This document shows positions 17,745 to 26,102 of a stretch of 64,000 nt of DNA, piece by piece. Within the stretch, counting starts at the first letter, position 1. Every line of letters begins with the position of its first letter. The stretch covers positions 248,001-312,000 of the forward strand of contig NZ_JAOAMU010000006.1 of NCBI RefSeq assembly GCF_025154075.1, read 5' to 3'. The position numbers and the translations under genes are program-made. The DNA is from Chryseobacterium herbae. GTDB lineage: Bacteria > Bacteroidota > Bacteroidia > Flavobacteriales > Weeksellaceae. The notes under the pieces were generated by a model, which made no database searches, was not told the origin of the DNA, and saw only the letters and a program-made list of their open reading frames with translations.

Positions 17745-18950
17745 CTAATCCTCCACACATCTATTCCTTGCTGCTTTCATTCCAAAGTAAAACATCAGGA
17801 TAACGGCGAAACTTAAAAAATAGAAAGAGCTTTTCCATGAAGTATCCCAATCATGAAGTTTTCCAAAGACCGGAGGACCGAATGCGGCGATCAGATACCC
17901 TACAGACTGTGCCATTCCGGATATTTTTACTGCATTGGCGCTGTTTTTTGTTCTTGTTGAAAAGAAAAGAATGGATAAGCTGAAAGACAAACCATTGGAA
18001 AGACCAATAATAATAGCATTCGCGTAAATCCATTGAGACTGTAGCCAGACAAACATCATCGTGCTGCCGAACATTAAAACACAGATAAGGACGATCAAAA
18101 TCCGTTGATCTTTCATTTTCCCTGCAATGATCGGGGCACAGAAAGTAACAGGAATCATGGTGATTTGAATGACAAACAATACCCACCCGGTACTTTCGCC
18201 CTGCATATTGTAATCGGTCAAAAATGACGGTAGCCAGGCCATCATACAGTAATAAAACAACGACTGCAGCCCCATAAAGATGCTGATATTCCATGCTTGG
18301 GAAGATTTAAACATATTGAAATCAGAAATCTTCAAGGCCGCTTTTGACTGACCCGGATTTTTTTTATTGAATATCAACTCCAGAATCAGAACCAACAACC
18401 CCAAAGCGGCAATCACCAACCAAATCCCCAGCGAACCACGCCATCCGAATCCCGTCCATTCACCAATTCTTACACTGAAACCTGATGCCAAAGCTGCGGT
18501 AAGATTCATAGATACTGCAAAAATTCCTGTCATCAATCCGATCTGTTTTGGGAAATTATTTTTAATATACCCCGGTGTCACCACATTTCCGATACAAATT
18601 CCAAGTCCTATAAACACAGATCCTGCGAAAAGCATCCAAAGAGATCCTGTAATTCGTAGAAATAGTCCGAAACTCAAAATAATCAGAGAATACATCAGGA
18701 ATCTGCTGATGCTGAATTTATGCGAAAATCTGCTGACCAATACGGAACAGGTCGCAAACATAAACAGTGGGATAGAAGTAAGCAGGCTGACCTGAAAACT
18801 ATCCAGTTTCAAAGCATTCCGGATATCGGACAGTACCGGAGATACGGAAATAATAGGAGATCGCAGATTGCTGGAGACGAGGATGACAACCAGTACATTG
18901 ATCAGCATCAGAATGTAGGAAGCACTCTTTCTTGTTTCATTTTTCATCAT
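17745..18950 (-). CDS. MFS transporter, CynX/NimT type
   Basis: The 401-residue protein has 12 predicted membrane helices. Its opening (VILVSSNLRSPIISVSPVLSDI) is the 'N-L-R-x-x-I-x-x-x-x-P' signature of the CynX/NimT cyanate and 2-nitroimidazole branch of the major facilitator superfamily. GNVVTPGYIKNNFPKQIGLMTG is the second recognisable block. It is divergent from an AraC regulator 72 bases away that probably controls it. Substrate is unknown; export of small toxic anions or drugs is typical for the branch. Start may be either of the first two Met codons. Confidence 0.88.
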   Translation of the reverse strand: MMKNETRKSASYILMLINVLVVILVSSNLRSPIISVSPVLSDIRNALKLDSFQVSLLTSIPLFMFATCSVLVSRFSHKFSISRFLMYSLIILSFGLFLRITGSLWMLFAGSVFIGLGICIGNVVTPGYIKNNFPKQIGLMTGIFAVSMNLTAALASGFSVRIGEWTGFGWRGSLGIWLVIAALGLLVLILELIFNKKNPGQSKAALKISDFNMFKSSQAWNISIFMGLQSLFYYCMMAWLPSFLTDYNMQGESTGWVLFVIQITMIPVTFCAPIIAGKMKDQRILIVLICVLMFGSTMMFVWLQSQWIYANAIIIGLSNGLSFSLSILFFSTRTKNSANAVKISGMAQSVGYLIAAFGPPVFGKLHDWDTSWKSSFYFLSFAVILMFYFGMKAARNRCVED

Positions 18951-18991
18951 ACAATATATATTTAATGCAAAATTAATTCAGTTGTTTTGTT

Positions 18992-18999
18992 TAATTTTG
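18992..18999 (+). promoter_or_regulatory. -7 promoter element of the AraC gene
   Basis: TAATTTTG fits TAnnTTTG and lies 23 bases before the chosen start at 19023, supporting that start over the earlier ATG at 18987. Confidence 0.5.
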
Positions 19000-19022
19000 C
19001 CAAAGTTTTAACCCGAAACGAC

Positions 19023-19805
19023 ATGAATCCTCACGATACTATTGCGATTGATGAACTGGATAAACCTTATTTTGTATGGTTTGAAGACAACTGGAGCCAT
19101 GATGATATCCTTCATTCTCATGAAAAAGGCCAGCTGGTCTATGTAGAAAGCGGATTTCAATATATTACCATAGAAGGAAAAATCTATCTGCTTCCGCAAA
19201 ACCATGCAGCGTGGATTCCTCCCGGTTCTATCCATAAAACCAATACACATTCTGAGAAAATTAAGCTGATGATCATGTTTGCTGATGTAGATCCGGATAT
19301 TTCCTTTCATCACGAAATCAATGTATTTTCTGTTCCTCCCGTCTTAAAGGAAATGATAAAGTATTCGGAAAGATGGTCAAAAAACACCTTAAAAGATCCG
19401 GATGAGATGTTTTTCTTAAAGGCACTTTTCAATGAGCTTCCCCGTTTTGTGGAACATTCCCTGAAGCTGTACATCAGTCTCCCTGAAGATAAACGTCTGT
19501 CTAAGCCTATTGAATACCTGCACCATCATTATCAGGAAGATATCAGAATAGAAGATCTGAGTGAACTTTCCCTGCTTTCCTTACGAACGCTGGAACGTAT
19601 TTTTAAGAAAGAAACAGGAATGACTCTGAGCAAATACCAACAGATATTGAGGATCATTAAAAGTCTGGAACTGCTGAGCTCCGGTGATCTTACCATATCG
19701 GAAACGGCGTATCGGGTAGGGTACAAGAGTGTGCAGGCTTTTACCAGAAGTTTCCAGTCTGTGATGCAGTCTAAACCGACTGATTTTATCAAAACAACTC
19801 AATAA
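19023..19805 (+). CDS. AraC-family regulator with cupin-like N-terminus
   Basis: The 260-residue protein has an N-terminal cupin sensor (HSHEKGQLVYVESGFQYI, LPQNHAAWIPPGSIHK, about residues 30-85). The C-terminal double helix-turn-helix of AraC/XylS proteins starts at HHHYQEDIRIEDLSE, with LSLRTLERIFKKETGMTLSKY and ISETAYRVGYKSVQAFTRSF. An ATG at 18987 would add 12 residues, but the -7 promoter element lies inside that extension, so 19023 is preferred. It is divergent from the CynX-like transporter and is the likely regulator of it. Confidence 0.9.
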   Translation: MNPHDTIAIDELDKPYFVWFEDNWSHDDILHSHEKGQLVYVESGFQYITIEGKIYLLPQNHAAWIPPGSIHKTNTHSEKIKLMIMFADVDPDISFHHEINVFSVPPVLKEMIKYSERWSKNTLKDPDEMFFLKALFNELPRFVEHSLKLYISLPEDKRLSKPIEYLHHHYQEDIRIEDLSELSLLSLRTLERIFKKETGMTLSKYQQILRIIKSLELLSSGDLTISETAYRVGYKSVQAFTRSFQSVMQSKPTDFIKTTQ

Positions 19806-19824
19806 TTGGTCATAAAAACAAAAA

Positions 19825-19848
19825 AATCTCCAGGCTGCCCCGGAGATT
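19825..19848 (-). terminator. Terminator of the lectin gene
   Basis: Stem AATCTCC / GGAGATT with a 10-base loop. The A-run on its left reads as a T-run on the minus strand, so it ends the lectin transcript and sits between convergent genes. Confidence 0.65.
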
Positions 19849-19873
19849 AATCTATTATGAATTTAAATAGTTC

Positions 19874-20218
19874 CTAAAATTTAAATAAGCATTCGCAAAC
19901 GCTCATTTTACCTTCAACAACTGTTGACCAGGCTCCTGTCCATGTACCTCCGTAAGAAGCGCATATTGCAGGACATACTTCCTTTGCATCTTCATTGCTC
20001 CAGATAGGTCCGGCAAGGACATTCAATTTATATTCCGTGCTTCCAGATGGTTCTGTATCGTATTCAACTTCGATAACGCTCATCTGACCTTCGACAATAG
20101 TGCTCCATTGTCCAGTGAATTTTCCTAAATGGGCCGCAGCAATACGACCTCCGATTTTTTGTGCTTCGTCATTGCTCCAAAGCGGACCAGCAACGATGTT
20201 GATTTTGAATTTTGACAT
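19874..20218 (-). CDS. Two-repeat MVL-type mannan-binding lectin
   Basis: The 114-residue protein consists of two tandem repeats of about 50 residues. Repeat 1 opens INIVAGPLWSNDEAQKIGG and ends SVIEVEY; repeat 2 opens LNVLAGPIWSNEDAKEVC and ends MSVCECLF. The AGPxWSN, FTGQWSTIVEGQMSV and WTGAWSTVVEGKMSV blocks match the architecture of the Microcystis viridis lectin (MVL), a 113-residue oligomannose-binding protein. No signal peptide is seen, so export is unclear. The ATG at 20245 would add 9 residues; the ATG at 20218 gives the family length. It is a single-gene unit with its own terminator. Confidence 0.87.
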   Translation of the reverse strand: MSKFKINIVAGPLWSNDEAQKIGGRIAAAHLGKFTGQWSTIVEGQMSVIEVEYDTEPSGSTEYKLNVLAGPIWSNEDAKEVCPAICASYGGTWTGAWSTVVEGKMSVCECLFKF

Positions 20219-20389
20219 GGTGTAATGTTTTAAGTTGTTTAACATTACAAAGTTGTCACTTTAAAGGGATATATGTCAGCGTATAAAGTACCAAATTCAT
20301 CATTCCGTATTTACACCTAACCTGCATATTCATCATTTTTAATTTCCACATACACATCATATAAACAATTACGCATGCATATAATGAAA

Positions 20390-20414
20390 AAGGTCTCCTA
20401 AATCAGGAGACCTT
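20390..20414 (-). terminator. Hairpin downstream of the MATE remnant
   Basis: A 10-bp perfect stem, AAGGTCTCCT / AGGAGACCTT with a 5-base loop, is flanked by A-runs. On the minus strand it is followed by TTT, which suits a terminator for the Crp/MATE-remnant unit. Confidence 0.6.
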
Positions 20415-20543
20415 AAAAAAACACAAATGATGAAAAAAAATTATTTCGAAGCTCAAATATAAACAAAATTTACATTATGAAAAACATCATATTAGCATAA
20501 ATGTTAAAAAATTATGAATTCTAGTTAAAAATAGCCTATGCTT

Positions 20544-20846
20544 TTAATGAGCTCTTTCTTTCAGTTTTTTGCAATTCTTTCCTACTGCATAGATGACCAG
20601 TCCAAAAATAATCCAGTCAATGACAGCACTCGCGGTATATATGCCACTTATTCCGTAAATCATAGGAATAATTAAGAGTGCGGGAATATAGAAAATAACC
20701 TGTCTTAAGATACTGATCACCGTAGCCGGTTTTGCATAATCTACAGAAGGAAACCAAACCATCGCCATGAAAACAAAAGGCAGAGCAGGCAGAATACTCA
20801 TGTAAATTCTGAAATCAGTCAATTGGGTACTGCTGAAAAAATCCAC
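20544..20846 (-). pseudogene. MATE transporter, C-terminal fragment
   Basis: The 100-residue frame contains only the last part of a MATE transporter: TDFRIYMSILPALPFVF, then AKPATVISILRQVIFYIPAL, GISGIYTASAVIDW and a basic tail. Full MATE proteins have about 450 residues and 12 helices; three remain here. Upstream, the sequence to the Crp gene (67 bases) shows no similarity, so the 5' 75 percent is missing. It is best read as a decayed gene that once lay downstream of the Crp/Fnr regulator. Confidence 0.75.
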
Positions 20847-20913
20847 GCCACTTTTCTACAGCTTTCAAAAAGAAATTCGGAATGGGCCCGAGTCAGTTGA
20901 AAAAAAATTCTGA

Positions 20914-21525
20914 TCAGTAAAATATTTTACCGTTTTCTATTTTAACCATTTCTTCTCTTTCCATTTTTTTAACGACCCGGATAACAGTTTCTACACATAA
21001 ACCGGTAAGGGAAGCCAGTTGCTGGCGTGTAAACGGAAACTGATAGGAATATTTGTCGGTGTACTGATTATAAGATTTCAGGCATTCCATCACCCGTTTT
21101 ACTTTGGTTCCCGGATCGGGTGCCGAAATATTATTCAGCATTACATGTCTGAAATACATCCTTTCCGCTGTATAGCTATACAATTTTGCAAGAAGATCAG
21201 GCGAGCTGCCCATAAGCGCTAAAAATTTAACTTTGTCCAGTCTGATAATCTCGCAGGCGGTCATCGCCATGGCATTAACAGGGTAGGCTTTATCAATGAA
21301 CAGAGAGCTCTCTACAAGGCAATGCCCGTCAAAAGGGATGCTGTGAATGACTTCCCGCCCGTCTTCATGGTAATTATTGATCTTTACAGTTCCGGTTTTG
21401 ATCTGGAAATAATACTTCGGTACATCACCTTCTTTAAAAATAACATCGTTCACCACATAACGGACCAGTTCGGCTCCTGAGGACAATAAAAGTTCTTCAT
21501 CGATTATCATAGGCATATTGGACAT
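20914..21525 (-). CDS. Crp/Fnr-family transcriptional regulator
   Basis: The 203-residue protein has a cyclic-nucleotide-binding-like beta-barrel (residues about 20-120, VIFKEGDVPKYYFQIKTGTVKI) and a C-terminal HTH (FTRQQLASLTGLCVETVIRVVKKME). There is no N-terminal cysteine cluster, so it is not an Fe-S FNR. The VESSLFIDKAYPVNAMA stretch replaces the usual cAMP pocket residues. It precedes a MATE remnant on the same strand. A candidate FNR-like operator lies about 1 kb away at 22517, in front of an MFS gene, and could be a target of this or the second Crp protein. Confidence 0.9.
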   Translation of the reverse strand: MSNMPMIIDEELLLSSGAELVRYVVNDVIFKEGDVPKYYFQIKTGTVKINNYHEDGREVIHSIPFDGHCLVESSLFIDKAYPVNAMAMTACEIIRLDKVKFLALMGSSPDLLAKLYSYTAERMYFRHVMLNNISAPDPGTKVKRVMECLKSYNQYTDKYSYQFPFTRQQLASLTGLCVETVIRVVKKMEREEMVKIENGKIFY

Positions 21526-21885
21526 ACAGACTGTGAGATTGAATTATTCAGGTCAATATCAGGTCTGTTGTTTTTAAATTTTCACCCAAAAATAAATATT
21601 AGTTTACAAAAAGCGCATAGAATAAGCAAACTTTAACAAATTCACAATGAAATTATCGCAACATGACTCCAATCATAAAATGCATCACCCATTCTTTATA
21701 TTTTTGGCTTGCATTATAAAATTCCATATATCTTAATACATTACGTTTTAACATTGGCCTCTCACTTGAGAGGTTTTTATATTTCCATTATTAAATAAAC
21801 GTGTTTATCTGCACCAATCTGATGATGTGATTCTGCTCATAAAGAAATCCTCCAGTTTTGTATACCTTAGTAGAAATTCCATCTC
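21526..21885. other. Intergenic region with an orphan promoter-terminator pair
   Basis: No gene was found in these 360 bases. It contains a TATTTTTG -7-like element (21699-21706) and, about 50 bases later, a strong hairpin CCTCTC-ACTT-GAGAGG with a T-run (21758-21778). That spacing would suit a short RNA of about 65 bases or an attenuated leader of the gene at 21886. Confidence 0.4.
21758..21778 (+). terminator. Rho-independent terminator/attenuator
   Basis: A 6-bp perfect stem CCTCTC / GAGAGG with tetraloop ACTT is followed by TTTTT. No plus-strand gene lies upstream within the gap, so it either ends a small RNA or attenuates the next gene. Confidence 0.6.
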
Positions 21886-22494
21886 ATGAAACCAAAGCAG
21901 ATTCCAAGAGTTCCCCAACAGATATCCGGTGGATTTCACGATACAGAAAGCGAAAAACAGTTTGAGCCGGTACTTCTTCCGGTAAAGTTTGACCTGTTGA
22001 AAGAAAAATTTTTTGCTGTAGATAAATGGAAAAGCTACTGTGGAGAAGGGTTTGCAAACTTTAGACTTTATGATTCCGGAGGAAATGGAGTGGTAAGAAC
22101 TCCTCAGATGGGAGATTTCATGAGAATTGATATTCCCGGTCCGGGAGAACAGGAGGCGAAAGGCTATGATTGGGTAGAAATAACTGATATCTGTTTTCAG
22201 GAGGATAATATCTCGGAAAGTATTATGATCACATGTACGCCATCCAGAGATCCAAAGCATTCACAAAGCAATCATATTGCCCATTTTTACAGTTCTAAAG
22301 CCACATCCACGTTTATGATTTCCAGAACACCCACTCACTTAAAGGCAGCAGTCTACGGACGGAATGAGACTCCCAATTTCAACGCAGGATTTATCGATAT
22401 TGTTAGAAATCTTATGGTAGCCGCTGGGGGAATGGTAGGCATTTCCAAGATTCAGTGGAAAAAACTTTCTGACGGTTTTCTGGATTTTAAATAA
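21886..22494 (+). CDS. Conserved-looking protein of unknown function
   Basis: The 202-residue protein is not one I recognise. It has no signal peptide or membrane segment. It contains VDKWKSYCGEGFANFRLYD, MGDFMRIDIPGPGE, a central DWVEITDICFQEDN and a closing SKIQWKKLSDGFLDF. The mixed alpha/beta pattern and codon use are those of a genuine cytoplasmic protein. It is a lone gene followed by an FNR-like operator that belongs to the next gene. Confidence 0.65.
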   Translation: MKPKQIPRVPQQISGGFHDTESEKQFEPVLLPVKFDLLKEKFFAVDKWKSYCGEGFANFRLYDSGGNGVVRTPQMGDFMRIDIPGPGEQEAKGYDWVEITDICFQEDNISESIMITCTPSRDPKHSQSNHIAHFYSSKATSTFMISRTPTHLKAAVYGRNETPNFNAGFIDIVRNLMVAAGGMVGISKIQWKKLSDGFLDFK

Positions 22495-22516
22495 AGGAGT
22501 TCCTTTTTTTCCTTTT

Positions 22517-22530
22517 TTGACCTAAGTCAA
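22517..22530. promoter_or_regulatory. FNR/CRP-like operator TTGAC-N4-GTCAA
   Basis: The perfect palindrome TTGACCTAAGTCAA lies 54 bases before the MFS start. An ACATTTG -7-like element (22554-22560) places the palindrome centre near -43, the class II activator position for Crp/Fnr regulators. Candidate binders are the two Crp/Fnr genes nearby (20914-21525 and 24595-25164). Confidence 0.6.
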
Positions 22531-22583
22531 AGTTTTTTTTCTGTCGTACCATGACATTTGCACCGAATATTTAAACAAAAATT

Positions 22584-23759
22584 ATGAGTGCAACATTAGC
22601 AAAGGGACAGACTATTAATTTCTATCAGGCAACCATGCCTATTATCCTGTCGGTTTTTGCCATATACCTGACGATAGGAATTGCCTTAGGGGTGCTTCCT
22701 AAATTTGTCCAGAACAATTTAGGATTTAACAGCCTTATCATCGGACTGGTGATTGGACTCCAGTCGCTGGCCACCCTTGTAACCCGGGCTTATTCCGGAA
22801 AAATAACAGATACGAAAGGGGCTAAAAAAAGCAAAATATCAGGAATTATATTATCTGTCATTGCCGGAGTGGCCTATATTCTTGCGGTATCCTGCCAGTC
22901 AACGCCCTTACTTGCTCTTGTTTTTCTGCTGTTAGCGCGAATTATTCATGGAGTAGGTGAAAGTTTTCTGGTTACGGGAGCTTTAACCTGGGGAATAGGG
23001 CTTGTAGGCCACGAAAAATCAGGAAAAGTAATGACCTGGAATGGTATCGCCATGTATGCGGGGATTGCCATCGGAGCTCCGTTAAGCATTTGGCTGAGTA
23101 AAGGCTTTGGAAACCTTCCTGCATTTATGCTCATCATGCTGTTGCCGCTTATTAGCTGGATTTCTACAGCAAAGCTTCCGGCAATTCCGGTGGATAAAGA
23201 CCACATCAGAACTCCTTTTTACAAGGTGATCAAAACAGTAGCAGGACAAGGATTAAGCCTTGCATTTTCCTCTATCGCATTCGGATGTATTGCTTCTTTT
23301 GTCGGGCTTTTCTTTATGGAGAAAAACTGGGGCGATGCATCGCTGGCTTTTATGACTTTCGGGGCATGTTATGTTTTGACCAGAATCTTCTTTGCCTCTT
23401 TTCCGGACAAATTTGGAGGTTTCAAAGTCGCTTTTATCTCGCTGATCATTGAAGCAGCCGGACAGATTATGATCTGGAATTCGGCCTCAAAAGCAGTGGC
23501 CATTATCGGATGCGGACTGACGGGAGTAGGTTTTTCCCTTATTTTCCCAGCCCTTGGCGTACTGGCCATTCAGAAAGTAAAACCACAGATGAGAGGAACG
23601 GCTTTAGGAGCCTATGTCGCTTTTGTAGATCTTTCGTTGGGGTTGGCTGGTCCGGCTGCAGGCCTTGCTGCGGGATGGTTTAATTATCAGGCGGTGTATC
23701 TTTTCGGAGCCATTAGCTGTGTTCTTTCTATGATTATTCTGTTATTCAACAAAAAATAA
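22584..23759 (+). CDS. MFS transporter, YfcJ/YhhS-like
   Basis: The 391-residue protein has 12 predicted helices. Signatures are GVLPKFVQNNLGFNSLIIGLVIG, TRAYSGKITDTKGAKKS (the conserved loop 2-3 motif of MFS proteins) and RIIHGVGESFLVTGALTWGIG, which recalls the YfcJ/YhhS group. Substrate is unknown. It starts a unit with a siderophore-interacting protein 12 bases downstream, a Crp regulator and a second flavoprotein-like gene, so transport of a siderophore or an iron-related metabolite is a reasonable guess. A TTGAC-N4-GTCAA operator precedes it. Confidence 0.87.
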   Translation: MSATLAKGQTINFYQATMPIILSVFAIYLTIGIALGVLPKFVQNNLGFNSLIIGLVIGLQSLATLVTRAYSGKITDTKGAKKSKISGIILSVIAGVAYILAVSCQSTPLLALVFLLLARIIHGVGESFLVTGALTWGIGLVGHEKSGKVMTWNGIAMYAGIAIGAPLSIWLSKGFGNLPAFMLIMLLPLISWISTAKLPAIPVDKDHIRTPFYKVIKTVAGQGLSLAFSSIAFGCIASFVGLFFMEKNWGDASLAFMTFGACYVLTRIFFASFPDKFGGFKVAFISLIIEAAGQIMIWNSASKAVAIIGCGLTGVGFSLIFPALGVLAIQKVKPQMRGTALGAYVAFVDLSLGLAGPAAGLAAGWFNYQAVYLFGAISCVLSMIILLFNKK

Positions 23760-23771
23760 TTCTTTAAAACA

Positions 23772-24554
23772 ATGACAACAAGTCTAACAACAACGCGAAA
23801 AATACGCTCTGTATTTACCGTTAAAGATAAAAAATACCTTACGCCGCATCTTATCCGGGTTGTATTTAAAATTAATGAAGATCAAATTGAATGGTTAACC
23901 AATGTTCAATCCGGATCCAATAACAAAATATTTATTCCTGTTCATACAGAAGATCAAAGTTCGGAACCGATAATAATAACCAGGACCTATACCAACCGTA
24001 AGATCGATCTGGAAAACCGTGAACTGACCATTGATTTTGTTGCTCATGGGGAAAGCAGTCCGGCATCGGCATGGGCAGTGAATGCAAAGCCAGGTGATCC
24101 GCTTGAAATAAGCATGAAGGAAAGCACACGGCCATTGGTTCCGGATGCAGATTTTTATTTACTCGTAGGCGATGCTACAGCGTTACCCGTTGTCACCGCG
24201 ATTGTAGAACAGCTGCCTTCTTTTGTTACGGCAAAAGTGTTTTTAGAGGTATTTGGAAAAGAAGACGAAATGATGTTATGTTCAGCTGCAGATATATCCG
24301 TGGAATGGCTTTATAACCCACATCCGGAACAGGGAAGCCGACTGGCAGATCTTGTCAAAAGTTTTGTCTTTCCAAAAGGAATACTGAAAGAATATGTTTA
24401 TGCCGCTACCGAATATACAACAGCAAAAGAAATCCGCAATTATTTCAAAACAGAATTAAACTGGGATTCACACGGAATCCATGCCGTTTCTTATTGGAGA
24501 GCAGGTCAATCGGAAGACGAAACATCCAGAGACAGGCAGAATCAGAGAGATTGA
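23772..24554 (+). CDS. Siderophore-interacting protein (FAD-binding ferric reductase)
   Basis: The 260-residue protein belongs to the ViuB/YqjH family, which releases iron by reducing the ferri-siderophore with NAD(P)H and FAD. The motifs are in order: RTYTNRKIDLENRELTIDFV (FAD-binding RxYTxR), the conserved HGESSPASAWA, LLVGDATALPV and the terminal HAVSYWRAGQSED. It lies 12 bases after the MFS gene and 40 bases before a Crp/Fnr gene, forming an apparent iron-uptake unit. Confidence 0.93.
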   Translation: MTTSLTTTRKIRSVFTVKDKKYLTPHLIRVVFKINEDQIEWLTNVQSGSNNKIFIPVHTEDQSSEPIIITRTYTNRKIDLENRELTIDFVAHGESSPASAWAVNAKPGDPLEISMKESTRPLVPDADFYLLVGDATALPVVTAIVEQLPSFVTAKVFLEVFGKEDEMMLCSAADISVEWLYNPHPEQGSRLADLVKSFVFPKGILKEYVYAATEYTTAKEIRNYFKTELNWDSHGIHAVSYWRAGQSEDETSRDRQNQRD

Positions 24555-24594
24555 GCATTTATTGCTACATTTGCTGACGACTGATTTTACATCA

Positions 24595-25164
24595 ATGGAA
24601 GAACTATTAGCTTCATATATCAAAAGCAAAATATCGGTAACGGATGAAGAGCTGGACATTATTCTTTCGCATTTCAAACCTATGAAACTGAAAAAGAATG
24701 AGCTGCTGCTCGCCAACGGACAATCCAGCCAGAGAACATTTTTTGTGGTGAAAGGCTGTCTCCGAATCTTCTTTATCAATGAGGAAGGGCAGGACTCTAC
24801 CCGGTACTTTGCTTTTGAAAATCAGTTTGCAACTGCTTTGGTCAGTTTTATCACCTCGGAACCGTCAGATGAATTTATTCAGGCTGTGGAAGATTCAGAA
24901 ATATATTATATCACCCACGGCAGCTTTTATCATCTGCTGGAACAGATTCCGCAGTGGGAAAAATTTTACAGAATCTACCTTGAAGGAGCTTATGTCAACA
25001 ATACGCGCAGACTCATGTCTTTTCTGGTACAGGACGCCCTTGAAAAGTACCGACAATTACTGGATGAAAACCCGATTATTGTACGCAGGCTTTCCAACAA
25101 AATGGTGGCTTCTTACCTCAATATTTCCCAGGAAACATTAAGCAGATTAAAATCAAAACTCTGA
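24595..25164 (+). CDS. Crp/Fnr-family regulator (small Bacteroidota type)
   Basis: The 189-residue protein has the cyclic-nucleotide-like barrel (ELLLANGQSSQRTFFVVKGC, then RYFAFENQFATALVSFIT) and a short C-terminal HTH ending IVRRLSNKMVASYLNISQET and RLKSKL. It belongs to the numerous '190-residue' Crp-like regulators of Bacteroidota. An ATG at 24481 gives 38 more residues, but these run through the end of the SIP gene, so 24595 is preferred. No iron-sulfur cysteines are present. Probable control of the MFS/SIP unit is inferred from position. Confidence 0.88.
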   Translation: MEELLASYIKSKISVTDEELDIILSHFKPMKLKKNELLLANGQSSQRTFFVVKGCLRIFFINEEGQDSTRYFAFENQFATALVSFITSEPSDEFIQAVEDSEIYYITHGSFYHLLEQIPQWEKFYRIYLEGAYVNNTRRLMSFLVQDALEKYRQLLDENPIIVRRLSNKMVASYLNISQETLSRLKSKL

Positions 25165-25221
25165 TTTTGTAATCCTGTCACTTTCTCCGTCTAACTTCTA
25201 ACCTCTAATTTCTAGCATCTT

Positions 25222-25908
25222 ATGAATAGCCAGACCCAATCTTCTGATTTTTTTTCAGCCATCATCCTTTCAAAAAATAAAATTGCTGAAAATACTTTTC
25301 ACATCAGGATTCAGAGCAGGGATTTCTCACAGATTCAATATGCAGCAGGATATACGGCAGAAATTTTCCTTTCTGATCCTCATTACAATCCGGACAGCGA
25401 AATCCGTGAGTATGCGTTCTGGAATTACGAACCGGTTTTTCATACCGCTGATTTTGCGATCCATACAGATCCGATGGATCAGGCTGTAGCATGGATAGAA
25501 ACTGTTCAGGAAGGCGACAGTATATTTTTCAGGAAACTTTCTGATGAACTTACTTTGGATGATTCGGGAAGTCATTATTTCCTGATCGGAGATGTTAAAG
25601 CACTGGCTTATTTGTATGAAATCAACAGAGCTTTAGCCGTAAGTAAAAAAGTGGACAGTCTCATTTATGCTGAACGAAACGAAGAGGTGTTTCCCGATCT
25701 TGATCACAGTTTTCCTTTAATATCGCATGTCATTAATCCATTAAAACCGGAAAAAATTGGGCAAATTATAAAGAAAAAATTCCCTGCGAGTACTGAAAAT
25801 ACAATTGTTTATATGGTAGGAAATTCTGAAATCAGTTTGCAAATTTCAAACTATATACAGGGTAATCCCGCTTTTGAAATCAGAAAAATATACATGAAAA
25901 AATTCTGA
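25222..25908 (+). CDS. Divergent siderophore-interacting-like flavoprotein
   Basis: The 228-residue protein resembles the SIP/ferredoxin-reductase-like fold: a beta-barrel (residues about 12-110, with IREYAFWNYEP in place of RxYTxR and ADFAIHTDPMDQAVAWIETV) and an NAD-like half (HYFLIGDVKALAYLYEIN, where GDxxALP is GDVKALA). The FAD and GDATALP signatures are degenerate and the SYWRxG end is absent. It may be a paralogue of the nearby SIP that has changed ligand or lost FAD. The spacer before it is made of CTAACTTCTAACCTCTAATT-type words. Confidence 0.6.
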   Translation: MNSQTQSSDFFSAIILSKNKIAENTFHIRIQSRDFSQIQYAAGYTAEIFLSDPHYNPDSEIREYAFWNYEPVFHTADFAIHTDPMDQAVAWIETVQEGDSIFFRKLSDELTLDDSGSHYFLIGDVKALAYLYEINRALAVSKKVDSLIYAERNEEVFPDLDHSFPLISHVINPLKPEKIGQIIKKKFPASTENTIVYMVGNSEISLQISNYIQGNPAFEIRKIYMKKF

Positions 25909-26016
25909 CAGAGAAAAATAGAAGCTAAAAAATAATGATATTTAACATATTTCGGATATTATAAGTGTTATTTAATGCATAGCTAATATTAAAATGATAA
26001 ATTTAGGTAAATAAAG

Positions 26017-26070
26017 CCCGGATTAAGGTGCTCAGTTCAATAGAAATGAGGGAGTCCGAGGGTTTAATCC
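26017..26070 (+). promoter_or_regulatory. Candidate structured leader RNA
   Basis: The 5' region of the 601-residue gene can form stem GGATTAA (26020-26026) / TTAATCC (26064-26070) enclosing CTCA / TGAG. It could alternatively pair CCCGGA (26017-26022) with TCCGAGGG (26055-26062). The two pairings exclude each other, as in switch-like leaders. I recognise no known riboswitch class. Confidence 0.35.
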
Positions 26071-26102
26071 ATTCTTAAAGAAAGAACTTTTATCAACATA
26101 AA

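Noticed and set aside
26017..26070. Known riboswitch (SAM-II, cobalamin, TPP or preQ1)
   Set aside because: No conserved core of any of these classes could be matched; kept only as an unassigned structured leader.
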